Source of the DNA: Sphingomonas sp. HMP9
Lineage (GTDB): Bacteria > Pseudomonadota > Alphaproteobacteria > Sphingomonadales > Sphingomonadaceae
Length of the DNA: 64,000 nt
Assembly: GCF_013374115.1 (NCBI RefSeq)
Contig: NZ_AP022673.1
Location: forward strand, 1,206,501-1,270,500
Direction: 5' to 3'
In this document: positions 16,027 through 25,579 of the stretch, piece by piece
Numbering within the stretch: the first letter of the stretch is position 1
How the letters are laid out: each line of letters starts with the position of its first letter
Made by a program: the position numbers and the translations under genes
The notes under the pieces: model-generated
What the model was told of the DNA's origin: nothing
Seen by the model: the letters and a program-made list of their open reading frames with translations, nothing else
Databases searched by the model: none

Positions 16027-17207
16027 TACTCCCCGGCGCATCGTGGCGCGACCGCGAGGGCCTCGACGCACTGACCAAGGTGCTCGGCGCAGGTGGCGCA
16101 GGTGGCGACGGCGAATCGCGCTTCGTCGGCGGCGCGGTACGCGATACGTTGCTCGGGATCGACGTCGCCGATGTCGACATCGCCACCCGCCTGCCCCCGC
16201 AGGAGGTGATCGAACGTCTGCAGGACGCCCGGATCAAGGCGGTTCCGACCGGCCTCGCGCACGGCACCATCACAGCCGTCACCGCCGCGGGTCCGATCGA
16301 GGTGACGACCCTGCGTCGCGACGTCTCGACCGACGGTCGTCACGCGATCATCGCCTATACCGACGACTGGCGCGAGGACGCGGCACGACGCGACTTCACG
16401 ATGAACGCACTCTATGCCGATCCGGCAACGGGCGAGATCTTCGACTATTTCGGTGGCCTCGACGATCTCGCGGCACGGCGCGTCCGCTTCATCGGCGACC
16501 CGTTGCAGCGGATTGCCGAGGATCATCTGCGGATTCTCCGCTTCTTCCGCTTCCACGCACGGTTCGGCACGACGATCGACGCGGCAGGCCTCGACGCGTG
16601 TACCGCGCGTGCCAACGACCTGATGGCGCTTTCCCGCGAACGCATCGCTAGCGAAGTGCTCAAGCTGCTGGTCGCCGCCAACGCGGTCCCGGTCGTGGCA
16701 CTGATGGTCGAGCGCGGCATCTTCCGCGCGGTGCTGCCCGAGATCGACGCTGCGGGAGCCGCGCGTCTTGGCCTCCTGGCCGAACGCGAGACGGACGCCG
16801 GTATCGCGCCGGACCCGATCCGTCGGCTTGCCATGGCGATCGCGCCTGCTGCGGCCGAAGCGGTCGGCGCGCGACTGAAGCTATCCAATCTCGACCGCAA
16901 ACGTCTGATTGCCGCCACCGCCGGCCCCGGTGAAGAAGGTCCGCGCGCACTGGCCTATCGCGTCGGCGTGCCCGGAGCGATCGACCGCCTGTTCATCGCG
17001 GGCGCGGACGTATCTGCCATCAAGGACTGGACGCCGCCCGCGTTTCCGTTCTCCGGGGGGGCGCTGGTCGAACGCGGACTTCGCAAAGGTCCGGATGTCG
17101 CGGCAATGCTGCGCCGGGTCGAGACGCAGTGGATCAAGGAGGGGTTTCCCGACGCGGGACGCGTGGCAGCCATCGCCGACGCACTGGTGGCCGCCGTCTC
17201 CGCCTAG
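16017..17207 (+). CDS. cca: CCA tRNA nucleotidyltransferase / poly(A) polymerase family
   Basis: 396 residues from ATG 16017, inside the last codons of the NUDIX gene. The enzyme adds or repairs the 3' CCA of tRNAs. Head domain: FVGGAVRDTLLG at 37-48, then the metal-binding DVDIA at about 52-56, EVTTLRRDVSTDGRHA, and DAARRDFTMNALYAD. Neck region: GDPLQRIAEDHLRILRFFRFHARFG. The C-terminal body is helical. The class II order and the absence of an HD domain fit the shorter alphaproteobacterial enzyme. Class assignment between CCA-adding and poly(A) polymerase is by similarity only. Confidence 0.92.
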   Translation: MVLILPGASWRDREGLDALTKVLGAGGAGGDGESRFVGGAVRDTLLGIDVADVDIATRLPPQEVIERLQDARIKAVPTGLAHGTITAVTAAGPIEVTTLRRDVSTDGRHAIIAYTDDWREDAARRDFTMNALYADPATGEIFDYFGGLDDLAARRVRFIGDPLQRIAEDHLRILRFFRFHARFGTTIDAAGLDACTARANDLMALSRERIASEVLKLLVAANAVPVVALMVERGIFRAVLPEIDAAGAARLGLLAERETDAGIAPDPIRRLAMAIAPAAAEAVGARLKLSNLDRKRLIAATAGPGEEGPRALAYRVGVPGAIDRLFIAGADVSAIKDWTPPAFPFSGGALVERGLRKGPDVAAMLRRVETQWIKEGFPDAGRVAAIADALVAAVSA

Positions 17208-18943
17208 TTCGGTGTAACGCCGGGCTGGATCATCGCATACGCCGCATCCGCCTCAAGCGGCCGCGCGTAGAAATACCCCTGCCCATACGTACAACCCAAA
17301 GCCGCCAGGGTCTGCGCGAGCTCGTTCGTTTCGATCCCCTCGGCCGTCGTCCGCATCCCGAGCGCCTGCGCCAGGCTCAGGATCGCCCGGACGATCGACA
17401 CCTTGTCGCGGTCCGCCAGCATCCCGGTCACGAAGCTGCGATCGATCTTGAGGATGTCGATCGGCAGCTTCTGGAGGGAGGCCAGATTCGAATAGCCGGT
17501 GCCGAAGTCGTCCATGGCCAGGTTCGTGCCAAGCGCCTTCAGCGCGTGCATCGTAACCGCTATCCGGTCGGGGTCCGACACGATCGCGCTTTCGGTGAGC
17601 TCGAGCGTGAAACGGTTTCCGGCCAGCCCCGTCGAGTCGAGCGCGGCCTGTAGCACCGGCGCGATCGCATCGCGCTGCAGCTGGATCGCCGAGAGGTTCA
17701 CCGCCAGCCTCACGCCGCATGGCCCGCCACTCGCGGCATCCCAGCGCGCCAGCGTGTGCGCCGCCTCCTCGATCGCCCATCGACCCAGGGGCACGATCAG
17801 TCCCGACTCCTCGGCAACGGCGATGAATTCGGTCGGCGAATGTTCATGCCCGTCCTGGTCGGTCCAGCGCGCCAAGGCCTCGAACGAGACGATCCGACCA
17901 GTCGCGAGATCGCAGATCGGTTGATACGCCAGCCGCAGGTCGCGGTGCTCGATCGCGCGTCGCAGCGCGGTCTCCATGCCGAATTGGGCGCGAGCGATCG
18001 CGAAATCCTGGACCTGGTAGAATTCGGCGCGACCGCTGACCTTCGCACGCTTGACCGCGAACTGCGCGTGGCGGACGAGCTCGACGCTGTCGCCGGACTC
18101 GTCCGCGCCAAAGGCGATGCCGACCGAGCACTCGACGCTGATCTCGTAATCGGTCAACCGGAACGGCGTCGTCAGCGTCCGGTGGATCCGATCGGCCAGC
18201 CCCTGCGCCTCCTCCCGATCATTATCGATCGACATCAGGATACCGAATTGATCGCCACCGATCCGCGCCAGCGTGTCCCGCCCGCGCAGCGCACCCTTGA
18301 TCCGACGCGCGACGGTGATGAGCAGTTCGTCGCCCGCCAGCGAGCCCAGGCACGAATTGAGCCGGCCGAACCGATCGAGATCGATCGCCAGCACCGCGCT
18401 CGCCGCATGATCCTCGATCTCCTCGATCAGGTCTGCAAACCCGTCGCGGTTCAGCAGACCCGTCAGGCTGTCGGTCGTCATCTCGCGGCGCAGACTGCGC
18501 TCGGTCTGCACCTGCGAGGTCAGGTCGATGAAGCTCACCGTACACCGATCGCGAAACCCGGGATCCGATCGCGCGATCGTGACGCGATAGTGTCGACAGT
18601 CGATCTCGTCGCCCATGACCCAGTCGAAATCGGACCGCGTTTGCTGCGACGCAAGAAACGCGCGGATCTGATCGCCGAGTTCGACGATCATCGGCGAGCG
18701 CTCGGCAACGACGCCGAACCCCGCCAGACGATAGGCACGGTTCATGGCCAACAGCTCGAACTGCCCGGCGTTCAACACGACGTGGACGGCGGGGATCGGC
18801 ACGAGTTCGAGCCCGCGCGCAACCATATCGCTCGTCACGATCGGCCTTGCAGTCTCTTCGAGGGCGGGCAATGGCATCCCCCCCGGTACCGCGCGTTCGT
18901 TAAGAGGCTCTGAAGGACCCTTTATGGGGTCTTTCTCATCCAT
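17204..18943 (-). CDS. PAS-GGDEF-EAL cyclic-di-GMP protein, degenerate GGDEF
   Basis: 579 residues from ATG 18943, overlapping the parC stop as TAATG. A PAS-like sensor covers about residues 40-165. A GGDEF domain follows (about 170-320), starting TDSLTGLLNRDGF, but its signature reads GGDQF, so cyclase activity is doubtful. The EAL domain (about 335-575) looks intact: FEALARW, NLSAIQLQ, LELTES, DDFGTGYS, KIDRSFV, AEGIET, GCTYGQGYFYARP. The expected activity is therefore c-di-GMP phosphodiesterase, with the GGDEF domain perhaps binding GTP as a regulator. It is soluble, with no membrane spans. It converges on the cca gene with a 4-bp overlap (17204-17207). Confidence 0.92.
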   Translation of the reverse strand: MDEKDPIKGPSEPLNERAVPGGMPLPALEETARPIVTSDMVARGLELVPIPAVHVVLNAGQFELLAMNRAYRLAGFGVVAERSPMIVELGDQIRAFLASQQTRSDFDWVMGDEIDCRHYRVTIARSDPGFRDRCTVSFIDLTSQVQTERSLRREMTTDSLTGLLNRDGFADLIEEIEDHAASAVLAIDLDRFGRLNSCLGSLAGDELLITVARRIKGALRGRDTLARIGGDQFGILMSIDNDREEAQGLADRIHRTLTTPFRLTDYEISVECSVGIAFGADESGDSVELVRHAQFAVKRAKVSGRAEFYQVQDFAIARAQFGMETALRRAIEHRDLRLAYQPICDLATGRIVSFEALARWTDQDGHEHSPTEFIAVAEESGLIVPLGRWAIEEAAHTLARWDAASGGPCGVRLAVNLSAIQLQRDAIAPVLQAALDSTGLAGNRFTLELTESAIVSDPDRIAVTMHALKALGTNLAMDDFGTGYSNLASLQKLPIDILKIDRSFVTGMLADRDKVSIVRAILSLAQALGMRTTAEGIETNELAQTLAALGCTYGQGYFYARPLEADAAYAMIQPGVTPN

Positions 18944-21192
18944 TATCCGAACCGATTGTCGCGCGGGAAGCCGGTCGGCGGCATCCGGCCCGCAGCACCG
19001 CGCGCCGCGCGCCATGGCCCCAGGTCCGATTCGGTCCGGGTCCGCCCGGTACCCCCGCCCATCGCCCAACTCAACCCGTCCGCGAACACGAACGTGATCG
19101 CATCCGCCAGCCCGCCATCCCTGTAGCGCTGCAACTGCAGCCCCTGCCCGCGCGTCATCTCGACCAGCTCGGCCAGCGGAAACACGAGCATCTTGCGGTT
19201 GTCGCCGATCGCCGCGACGTAATCGTCGTTGGGGCCGATCGGGCGGACGATCTTCAGCTGCGCTCCCGGCCGCGGGGTCATCACGGTCTTGCCCTTGCGC
19301 GTCTCGGCGATCACTTCGGCGCTGCTCACCGAGAAGCCACGGCCGTCGGTCGCCACCACCAGCAGTTTCGGATGCCGGCTCGCGGGCAGTAGCGCGACGA
19401 TGCCGACGCTGCCGTCGAGGTCGATCATCGCGCGCACCGGCTCGCCGAAGCCGCGCCCGCCCGGCAGCTTGTCCGCCGCCAGCGTGTAGAACCGCCCGTT
19501 TTCGGCCGCGAGCAACAGCTTGTCGGTCGTCTGCGCATGGAACGCGAAGGCAGGGCCATCGCCTTCCTTGAACTTCAACGCCTCCAGGCTCGCCAGGTCG
19601 TTGTGCCCCTTCATCGCCCGGATCCAGCCGCGCTGCGACAGGATCACGGTGATCGGCTCGCGCTCGATCATCGCTTCCAACGGGATGTCGCGCGTCGGCG
19701 CATGTTCCTCGATCGTCGTCCGGCGCTTGCCGAGCACCGTCTCCAGCCCATAGCGATCGCGGATCTTGGCCATGTCGCGCTTCATCCGCGCGCGCTGCTT
19801 CTTCGGGTCGGCCAGCAGCGCGGCGAGCGTCGCCTGCTCCTTGTCGAGCTTGTCGCGCTCGGTCTTGATCTCGAACTCTTCGAGCCGCCGCAGGCTGCGC
19901 AGCCGCATGTTCAGGATCGCCTCGGCCTGGCGATCGGTCAGCGCGAACTCGGCGATCATCACCTTCTTAGGCTCATCCTCGGTGCGGATGATCTCGATCA
20001 CGCGGTCGAGGTTCAGATACGCGATCAGATAGCCGTCGAGCAGTTCGACCCGGTCGGCGATCTTGGCGAGCCGATGCTCGGTCCGCCGGCGCAGCACCAC
20101 GAACTGGTGATCGACCCACGCCGCCAGCGCTTCGCGCAGGGACATCACGCGCGGCGTGCGATCCTTGTCGAGCACGTTGAGGTTGAGGCTCACCCGCGTT
20201 TCGAGGTCGGTCAGCCGGAACAGCCCGTCCATCAGGATCTGCGGATCGACCGTGCGGCTGCGCGGCTCGAGCACGATACGGATCTCGGTATCCGATTCGT
20301 CGCGCACATCGGCAAGGATCGGCAGCCGCTTGGCGTTGATTAGATCGGCGATCTGCTCGATCAGCTTGCCCTTCTGCACGCCGTACGGGATTTCGGTGAC
20401 GATCAACTGCCAGCCGCCGCCCTTTTCGCGCTCGGTCTCCCAGCGCGCTCGTACGCGAAAGCCACCGCGCCCGGTCGCATAGGATTCGCGGATCACCGCG
20501 GGCGGATCGACGACCAGACCACCGGTCGGGAAGTCGGGGCCCTTCACATGCTCCAGGATCGCCGCATCGTCCGCGTCGGGCGTATCGATCAACACGATCG
20601 CCGCCTCAAGCAACTCGGCGGCGTTGTGCGGCGGGATGCTCGTCGCCATCCCGACGGCGATGCCGCTCGCACCGTTCGCCAGCAGATTGGGGAACAGCCC
20701 CGGGAACAGCTCGGGCTCGTGATCCTCGCCATTATAGGTCGGGCGATACGCGACCGCGTCCTCGTCGAGCCCGTCCATCAGGTCGATCGCGACCTGAGTC
20801 AGCCGCGCCTCAGTATAGCGATAGGCGGCCGCGTTATCGCCGTCGATGTTGCCGAAATTGCCCTGCCCGTCGACCAGCGGGTAGCGCATCGCGAACGACT
20901 GCGCCAAGCGGACCATCGCGTCATAAACCGACTGGTCGCCATGTGGATGGTACTTACCGATCACGTCGCCGACGACGCGCGCGCACTTCTTGTACCCCTG
21001 CGCCGGGTCGAGCTTGAGCAGTCGCATCGCCCAAAGAAGGCGCCGATGCACCGGCTTCATCCCGTCGCGGACATCGGGGAGCGACCGCGCGGTGATCGTC
21101 GATAGCGCATAGACGAGGTACCGCTCGGACAACGCGCTGTCGAACGGGGCATCGACGATGGAGTCGAACGGGTCTTTGAAATCGGTGGCCAT
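18943..21192 (-). CDS. parC: DNA topoisomerase IV subunit A
   Basis: 749 residues. ParC cuts and passes duplex DNA with ParE to separate replicated chromosomes. It opens [30 protein letters not shown], with active-site Tyr126 in AYRYTEAR and the [15 protein letters not shown] quinolone region at 79-93. The C-terminal beta-pinwheel (about 490-730) lacks the GyrA box, which together with the short length supports ParC over GyrA. At the positions equivalent to E. coli ParC Ser80 and Glu84 this protein has Gln87 and Asp91. Its stop overlaps the GGDEF-EAL start. The last 35 residues are Arg/Gly-rich. Confidence 0.95.
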   Translation of the reverse strand: MATDFKDPFDSIVDAPFDSALSERYLVYALSTITARSLPDVRDGMKPVHRRLLWAMRLLKLDPAQGYKKCARVVGDVIGKYHPHGDQSVYDAMVRLAQSFAMRYPLVDGQGNFGNIDGDNAAAYRYTEARLTQVAIDLMDGLDEDAVAYRPTYNGEDHEPELFPGLFPNLLANGASGIAVGMATSIPPHNAAELLEAAIVLIDTPDADDAAILEHVKGPDFPTGGLVVDPPAVIRESYATGRGGFRVRARWETEREKGGGWQLIVTEIPYGVQKGKLIEQIADLINAKRLPILADVRDESDTEIRIVLEPRSRTVDPQILMDGLFRLTDLETRVSLNLNVLDKDRTPRVMSLREALAAWVDHQFVVLRRRTEHRLAKIADRVELLDGYLIAYLNLDRVIEIIRTEDEPKKVMIAEFALTDRQAEAILNMRLRSLRRLEEFEIKTERDKLDKEQATLAALLADPKKQRARMKRDMAKIRDRYGLETVLGKRRTTIEEHAPTRDIPLEAMIEREPITVILSQRGWIRAMKGHNDLASLEALKFKEGDGPAFAFHAQTTDKLLLAAENGRFYTLAADKLPGGRGFGEPVRAMIDLDGSVGIVALLPASRHPKLLVVATDGRGFSVSSAEVIAETRKGKTVMTPRPGAQLKIVRPIGPNDDYVAAIGDNRKMLVFPLAELVEMTRGQGLQLQRYRDGGLADAITFVFADGLSWAMGGGTGRTRTESDLGPWRAARGAAGRMPPTGFPRDNRFG

Positions 21193-21317
21193 TGCCGCCA
21201 GCGATAGCAGTCAGAAACGAAACGATCAAAGCATGAACGTGCAGCGCGTCCCCCGCGCGCGCAGGCGGGGCGATATGCCCGCATGACGCGGCCGATCCCG
21301 CCCGCTACACCAACGCA

Positions 21318-22238
21318 ATGATCCGCCTTGCCTTTCTCGCGTTCGCCGCTCTGTCCACGCCAGTCGTGGCGCAAAATTCCACAGCCCCACCGCCCAAGCT
21401 GCTAACATGGCCAGACCTGACCAAGCGGCCGAAACCGGTGCCCGATGCGACCGTCGACTATGGCACCGACCAGATGCAGAAGGTCGATGTCTGGCTGCCC
21501 AAGGGCAAGGCCAGGGGACCGGTCCCGGTGGTAGTGATGGTCCATGGCGGTTGCTGGACGACTAGCATCGCCGATCGCAGCCTGATGAACTGGATCGCCG
21601 ACGACCTTCGCAACGCCGGCATCGCGGTCTGGAACATCGACTATCGCGGCGTCGATCGCATCGGCGGCGGCTATCCCGGCACGTTCGCCGACGCGGCGAT
21701 GGCTACCGACCAACTCGCCGTCAACGCGAAGAGGTTCAACCTCGACACGCGCCGCGTGCTCGCGATCGGCCATTCGGCGGGCGGCCACCTGGCCTTATGG
21801 CTCGCCGCCCGCCGGAAGCTCGCCGCGTCGAGCGCGCTCTCCACGGCGCACCCGGTCCGCATCCGCCACGTCATCAGCCTTGGCGGCCTGCCCGATCTCG
21901 AAGCCACGGCTGCAAACGCGGACAATGGCTGCGGCACCGACGTCGTCGCGAAGCTCGTCGGTACGCCCACCCCGCAGCATCCGGACGTGTATGCCGACAC
22001 CTCGGTCCCGCGCCTCCTGCCGCTCGGCGTGAAGCAGGACCTGATCAATGGCCGCGAGGACCGGATCATCCCCTTCGTCATGGCCACCGACTATGTGGCC
22101 AAGGCCAAGGCGGTGGGTGACACCGCCATGCTCCACACCATCCCCGCGACCGGCCATGTCGAACTGATCGCGCCTGAGACGCCCGCATGGGCCGACGCCA
22201 AGCACCTGATCCTGTCCTATTTCGGGAAAACCAAGTGA
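21318..22238 (+). CDS. Secreted alpha/beta hydrolase, possible kynurenine formamidase
   Basis: 306 residues with a signal peptide (RLAFLAFAALSTPVVAQ, cut near residue 19). The HGGCW motif at 76-80 forms the oxyanion hole, and the nucleophile Ser153 sits in GHSAGG. NGREDRIIPF and ATGHVELI supply the likely Asp and His of the triad. The HGG plus GHSAGG pattern fits esterases related to eukaryotic-type arylformamidase. Its stop overlaps the kynureninase start (GTGA), so the pair probably acts on tryptophan breakdown products. The exported location does not match a cytoplasmic formamidase, so another esterase role is possible. Confidence 0.75.
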   Translation: MIRLAFLAFAALSTPVVAQNSTAPPPKLLTWPDLTKRPKPVPDATVDYGTDQMQKVDVWLPKGKARGPVPVVVMVHGGCWTTSIADRSLMNWIADDLRNAGIAVWNIDYRGVDRIGGGYPGTFADAAMATDQLAVNAKRFNLDTRRVLAIGHSAGGHLALWLAARRKLAASSALSTAHPVRIRHVISLGGLPDLEATAANADNGCGTDVVAKLVGTPTPQHPDVYADTSVPRLLPLGVKQDLINGREDRIIPFVMATDYVAKAKAVGDTAMLHTIPATGHVELIAPETPAWADAKHLILSYFGKTK

Positions 22239-23449
22239 CCCTCGAAGACGCTCGCCTGCTCGACGCGACCGACCCGCTCGCCGGGTACCGCAACCGGTTC
22301 GCCCTTCCCGACGGCGTGATCTATCTCGACGGCAACTCACTCGGCGCGCTCCCCAAGGCGACCCCAGCCGCGCTCGCCGACGTCGCCACGCGGCAATGGG
22401 GCGAGCGGCTCATCCGCAGCTGGAACGAAGGCTGGATCGATGCGCCCCAACGGATCGGCGCCAAGATCGCACCCCTGATCGGTGCGGCCGCGGACGAGGT
22501 CATCATCGGCGACACGACCTCGACGCATCTGTTCAAGGCATTGGTCGCCGCTCTGCGCAGCACCCCGAACCGCCATACGGTCCTCAGCGAAGCCGGCAAC
22601 TTCCCGACCGACCTGCACATCGCGGAAGGTGCAGTCGCCTGCGTCCCCGGCGCGCGACTGAAGGTGGTCGCGCGCGAAGACCTCGCCGACGCGCTCGACG
22701 ACGACGTTGCGGTGCTTCTGCTCACGCACGTCCACTACAAGACAAGCGACCGCTTCGACATGGCCGCCTGGACAACACGCGCGCACGATGTCGGCGCAAT
22801 GATGCTCTGGGACTTGAGCCACAGCATCGGAGCAGTTCCCATCGACCTAAACGGCGCGAATGCCGATCTCGCGGTCGGCTGCACCTATAAATACCTCAAC
22901 GGCGGGCCCGGCGCGCCTGCGTTCCTCTACGTCGCCAATCGCTGGCAGGACGCATTGGCCAGCCCGTTGTCCGGCTGGATGGGCCACGCCGCGCCGTTCG
23001 CGTTCGAGGATGCCTACCGCCCCGCGCCCGGTATGAAACGCTGGCTCGCCGGCACGCCTGCGATGCTCTCGACCGCCGCACTGGAGACCGCGCTCGATCT
23101 CTGGGTCGACATCGACCAGCATGCCGTTGCCAAAAAGAGCGCGGCACTCTTCGATATCCTGGCCGCCGCCGGCGATGCGCTGGGCCTCGCTTGTGTCAGC
23201 CCCCGCGATCCGGCCAAACGCGGCAGCCATATCAGCTTCCGCCACTCGCACGCCTATGAACTCACGCAAGCCCTCATAGCGCGCGGCGTCGTCGGCGACT
23301 TCCGCGACCCCGACATCCTTCGTTTGGGCCTGACACCCTTGTACCTGAGCCATGAGGACGTTTGGCGTGCAGGCGAGATAGTGCGCGAGACGATAGAATC
23401 CGAACGCTGGCGCGACCCCGTCTACGCGCAACGGCTCGCCGTGACCTGA
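22235..23449 (+). CDS. kynU: Kynureninase
   Basis: 404 residues from GTG 22235, overlapping the hydrolase stop. This PLP enzyme cleaves kynurenine to anthranilate and alanine. Family hallmarks: YLDGNSLGALP near the N-terminus, DTTSTHLFKALVAAL, LTHVHYKTSDRFDM, WDLSHSIGAVPIDL (with the Asp that binds the PLP pyridine), and CTYKYLNGGPGAPAF with the Schiff-base Lys. The C-terminal domain has RGSHISFRH and GVVGDFRDPDILRLGLTPLY. No tryptophan dioxygenase or anthranilate pathway gene is in the window. Confidence 0.95.
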   Translation: MTLEDARLLDATDPLAGYRNRFALPDGVIYLDGNSLGALPKATPAALADVATRQWGERLIRSWNEGWIDAPQRIGAKIAPLIGAAADEVIIGDTTSTHLFKALVAALRSTPNRHTVLSEAGNFPTDLHIAEGAVACVPGARLKVVAREDLADALDDDVAVLLLTHVHYKTSDRFDMAAWTTRAHDVGAMMLWDLSHSIGAVPIDLNGANADLAVGCTYKYLNGGPGAPAFLYVANRWQDALASPLSGWMGHAAPFAFEDAYRPAPGMKRWLAGTPAMLSTAALETALDLWVDIDQHAVAKKSAALFDILAAAGDALGLACVSPRDPAKRGSHISFRHSHAYELTQALIARGVVGDFRDPDILRLGLTPLYLSHEDVWRAGEIVRETIESERWRDPVYAQRLAVT

Positions 23450-23455
23450 GCACGC

Positions 23456-23484
23456 TTGACGGTATATCCTAGCTAATCGATAGT
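23456..23484 (+). promoter_or_regulatory. Sigma-70-type promoter for the DUF4349-like lipoprotein
   Basis: TTGACG at 23456-23461, a 17-base spacer and GATAGT at 23479-23484. A 7-bp inverted repeat (AATCGAT / ATCGATT) follows around the start site and could be an operator. Confidence 0.5.
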
Positions 23485-23511
23485 GTTTCGATCGATTACG
23501 GGAGACTATCG

Positions 23512-24372
23512 ATGAAGTGGTTTGTGACCGGCGTTATCGCGTTATCCTTGGCGGGGTGCAGCAAGGGCCCTGAAAGCAGCGCGGGAGAGCCTGATATTGC
23601 AGGCAATTCTGTTGCTGGAGTCGCATTCGACTATAGCTATGACCTGGCACTTCCCTCGTCCCGGATCTCGGATCTTCAGGAGGAGCATGCCCGTTCCTGC
23701 GAACGCCTTGGCGCAACACGCTGCCGCATAACGGGATTGCGTTACACGGTCGGGCAACAAGGTGACGTCAGCGCAAGCCTGTCGGTCAAGATCGCCGCCC
23801 CCTTGGCACGCGCTTTTGGTCGAGCTGGCGTGAAGCAAGCGGAGAGCGTCGGCGCGACGTTGACGGGTGCTGATATCAGTGGAACCGATGTCGCTACGGC
23901 CGCAGCGGCGACCGCAACCGAGCGGACGGACGTCGCGACCGAACGCGCTCGGATCGACCGCGAGCTGGCACGCATCGATCTATCCCCTCGCGAACGGGCC
24001 GAACTCCGCCAGCAACAGGCGATGGCGCTGGGTCAGGCCACGACGGCGGCTGCGACCGCAGCCGGACAGCGCGACAGCCTCGCCAACACGCCGATGTCGT
24101 TCGACTATACGACAGGACGGGGGACAGGCCTGGTCGATCGTCTGCGAGACGCCGGCGACACCGCGCTGGGCTCGATCGGCCTGACCGTCACGGCACTGCT
24201 CTGGGTCTTGGCCGCACTCGGTCCGCCGCTGGTCGTGATCTTGCTGGGCGTCCTGGTTTGGCGGCGCTGGATCCAGCGTTGGTGGACGAAATTGTCCGCG
24301 CGCGTCGATCGTCGACTCAGCGGACCGCTCGCGACGAACCGTGACGCCATGTCGTCCCCCTCTCAGCGGTGA
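23512..24372 (+). CDS. DUF4349-like membrane-anchored lipoprotein
   Basis: 286 residues. Lipoprotein signal KWFVTGVIALSLAGCSKGP with lipobox Cys16. The middle holds DLQEEHARSCERLGATRCRITGLRY, then a coiled-coil region (about 140-180) rich in Ala, Arg and Glu (TERARIDRELARIDLSPRERAEL). One transmembrane helix lies near residues 225-250 (LTVTALLWVLAALGPPLVVI), followed by a basic tail. This order matches DUF4349 proteins, whose function is not established. A good promoter sits directly upstream and GGGAGA is the ribosome site. The protein would be held in the membrane at both ends. Confidence 0.72.
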   Translation: MKWFVTGVIALSLAGCSKGPESSAGEPDIAGNSVAGVAFDYSYDLALPSSRISDLQEEHARSCERLGATRCRITGLRYTVGQQGDVSASLSVKIAAPLARAFGRAGVKQAESVGATLTGADISGTDVATAAAATATERTDVATERARIDRELARIDLSPRERAELRQQQAMALGQATTAAATAAGQRDSLANTPMSFDYTTGRGTGLVDRLRDAGDTALGSIGLTVTALLWVLAALGPPLVVILLGVLVWRRWIQRWWTKLSARVDRRLSGPLATNRDAMSSPSQR

Positions 24373-24477
24373 CGTCCCAGCGATGACGTCGCAATGAAGG
24401 CGGTGGGCAGTTTTCAGGGGGCCGTCATGCGCCGCGATTGCACCCCCCGCACCCTTCGCCTATAGGCGCGGCCTATT

Positions 24478-24514
24478 CCGGCCTCGGCTTCGCGATGCTT
24501 TTCGCGTAGGCCGG
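24478..24514. other. Stem-loop in the purC leader region
   Basis: CCGGCCT and AGGCCGG (24478-24484 and 24508-24514) enclose an inner CGCGA/TCGCG stem, about 40 bases before the purC ATG. It may be a terminator for upstream transcripts, a repeat, or a leader structure. It does not look like a purine riboswitch. Confidence 0.35.
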
Positions 24515-24555
24515 GGCCGCTCGATTTTCACCGCTTGATTTCCAGGGGACCGCGC

Positions 24556-25335
24556 ATGGCTCGCCGCCGCCAGATCTACGAAGGCAAGGCCAAGATCCTC
24601 TATGAGGGTCCCGAGCCGGGCACGCTGATCCAGTATTTCAAGGACGACGCGACCGCGTTCAATGCCCAGAAAAAGGGCACGATCAACGGCAAGGGCGTGC
24701 TCAACAACCGGATTTCCGAGCACATCTTTACGCTGCTCGATCATATCGGCGTGCCGACGCACTTCATCCGCCGGCTCAACATGCGCGAGCAGCTGATCCG
24801 CCAGGTCGAGATCGTCCCGATCGAGGTCGTCGTGCGCAACGTCGCCGCCGGCTCGATCTCGACCCGCCTCGGGATCGAGGAGGGCACCAAGCTGCCCCGC
24901 ACGATCATCGAATATTACTATAAGGACGATGCGCTCGGCGATCCGATGATCTCCGACGAGCACATCGCCGCGTTCGGCTGGGCGAGCCAGGAGGAGATGC
25001 ACGACATCGCCGACCTCGCGATCCGCGTGAACGATTTCCTGTGCGGGCTGTTCGCCGGCGTCGGCATCCGCCTCGTCGACTTCAAGCTCGAATTCGGTCG
25101 CATCTTCGACAACGACTTTGGTCGCATCATCCTCGCCGACGAGATCAGCCCCGATGGCTGCCGCCTGTGGGACATGGAAACCAACGAGAAGATGGACAAG
25201 GATCGCTTCCGTCGCGATCTCGGCGGCGAAGTCGAGGCCTATCAGGAGGTTGCACGCCGCCTTGGCCTGTTGCCCGAAGGTGCGGACAACGCCGTCCTCG
25301 ACCTCGAAAAGCATCGCAAGAACCGGGGCAAGTAA
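24556..25335 (+). CDS. purC: Phosphoribosylaminoimidazole-succinocarboxamide synthase
   Basis: 259 residues from ATG 24556 (CAGGGG upstream). PurC joins aspartate to CAIR in purine synthesis. It starts [19 protein letters not shown] and has [29 protein letters not shown], the basic [10 protein letters not shown] segment, and [10 protein letters not shown] and [13 protein letters not shown], all standard family blocks. The purS start follows the purC stop directly, and purQ is 13 bases further, so purC-purS-purQ is one operon of three consecutive purine steps. Confidence 0.97.
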   Translation: MARRRQIYEGKAKILYEGPEPGTLIQYFKDDATAFNAQKKGTINGKGVLNNRISEHIFTLLDHIGVPTHFIRRLNMREQLIRQVEIVPIEVVVRNVAAGSISTRLGIEEGTKLPRTIIEYYYKDDALGDPMISDEHIAAFGWASQEEMHDIADLAIRVNDFLCGLFAGVGIRLVDFKLEFGRIFDNDFGRIILADEISPDGCRLWDMETNEKMDKDRFRRDLGGEVEAYQEVARRLGLLPEGADNAVLDLEKHRKNRGK

Positions 25336-25566
25336 ATGAAACTCAAGGTTTTCGTGACATTGAAGCCCGGCGTACTCGATCCACAGGGCCGGGCAATCCA
25401 CCATGCGCTGGGCAGCCTCGGCTTCGAGGGCGTGCAGGACGTCCGCCAGGGTAAGCTGATCGAGATGGAAGTCGCCGACGATACCGACGACGCGACGATC
25501 GACGGCATGTGCCGCAAGCTGCTCGCCAATACGGTGATCGAGAACTACCGGGTCGAGCGGGCATGA
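25336..25566 (+). CDS. purS: FGAM synthase subunit PurS
   Basis: 76 residues. PurS is the small bridging subunit of the three-part formylglycinamidine ribonucleotide synthase (PurL-PurQ-PurS) used by many alphaproteobacteria and Gram-positives. The sequence [21 protein letters not shown], then [20 protein letters not shown] and a short helix [13 protein letters not shown], matches the family along its whole length. The start codon immediately follows the purC stop. PurL is not in the window. Confidence 0.96.
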   Translation: MKLKVFVTLKPGVLDPQGRAIHHALGSLGFEGVQDVRQGKLIEMEVADDTDDATIDGMCRKLLANTVIENYRVERA

Positions 25567-25579
25567 AGGCGGTATTGTC

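Noticed and set aside
17756..18913. 385-codon plus-strand frame opposite the GGDEF-EAL gene
   Set aside because: Low-complexity Arg-rich product without domains; the minus-strand frame carries intact EAL motifs.
24373..24555. Possible purine riboswitch before purC
   Set aside because: There is a hairpin but no three-way-junction pattern or conserved loop bases that I can match.
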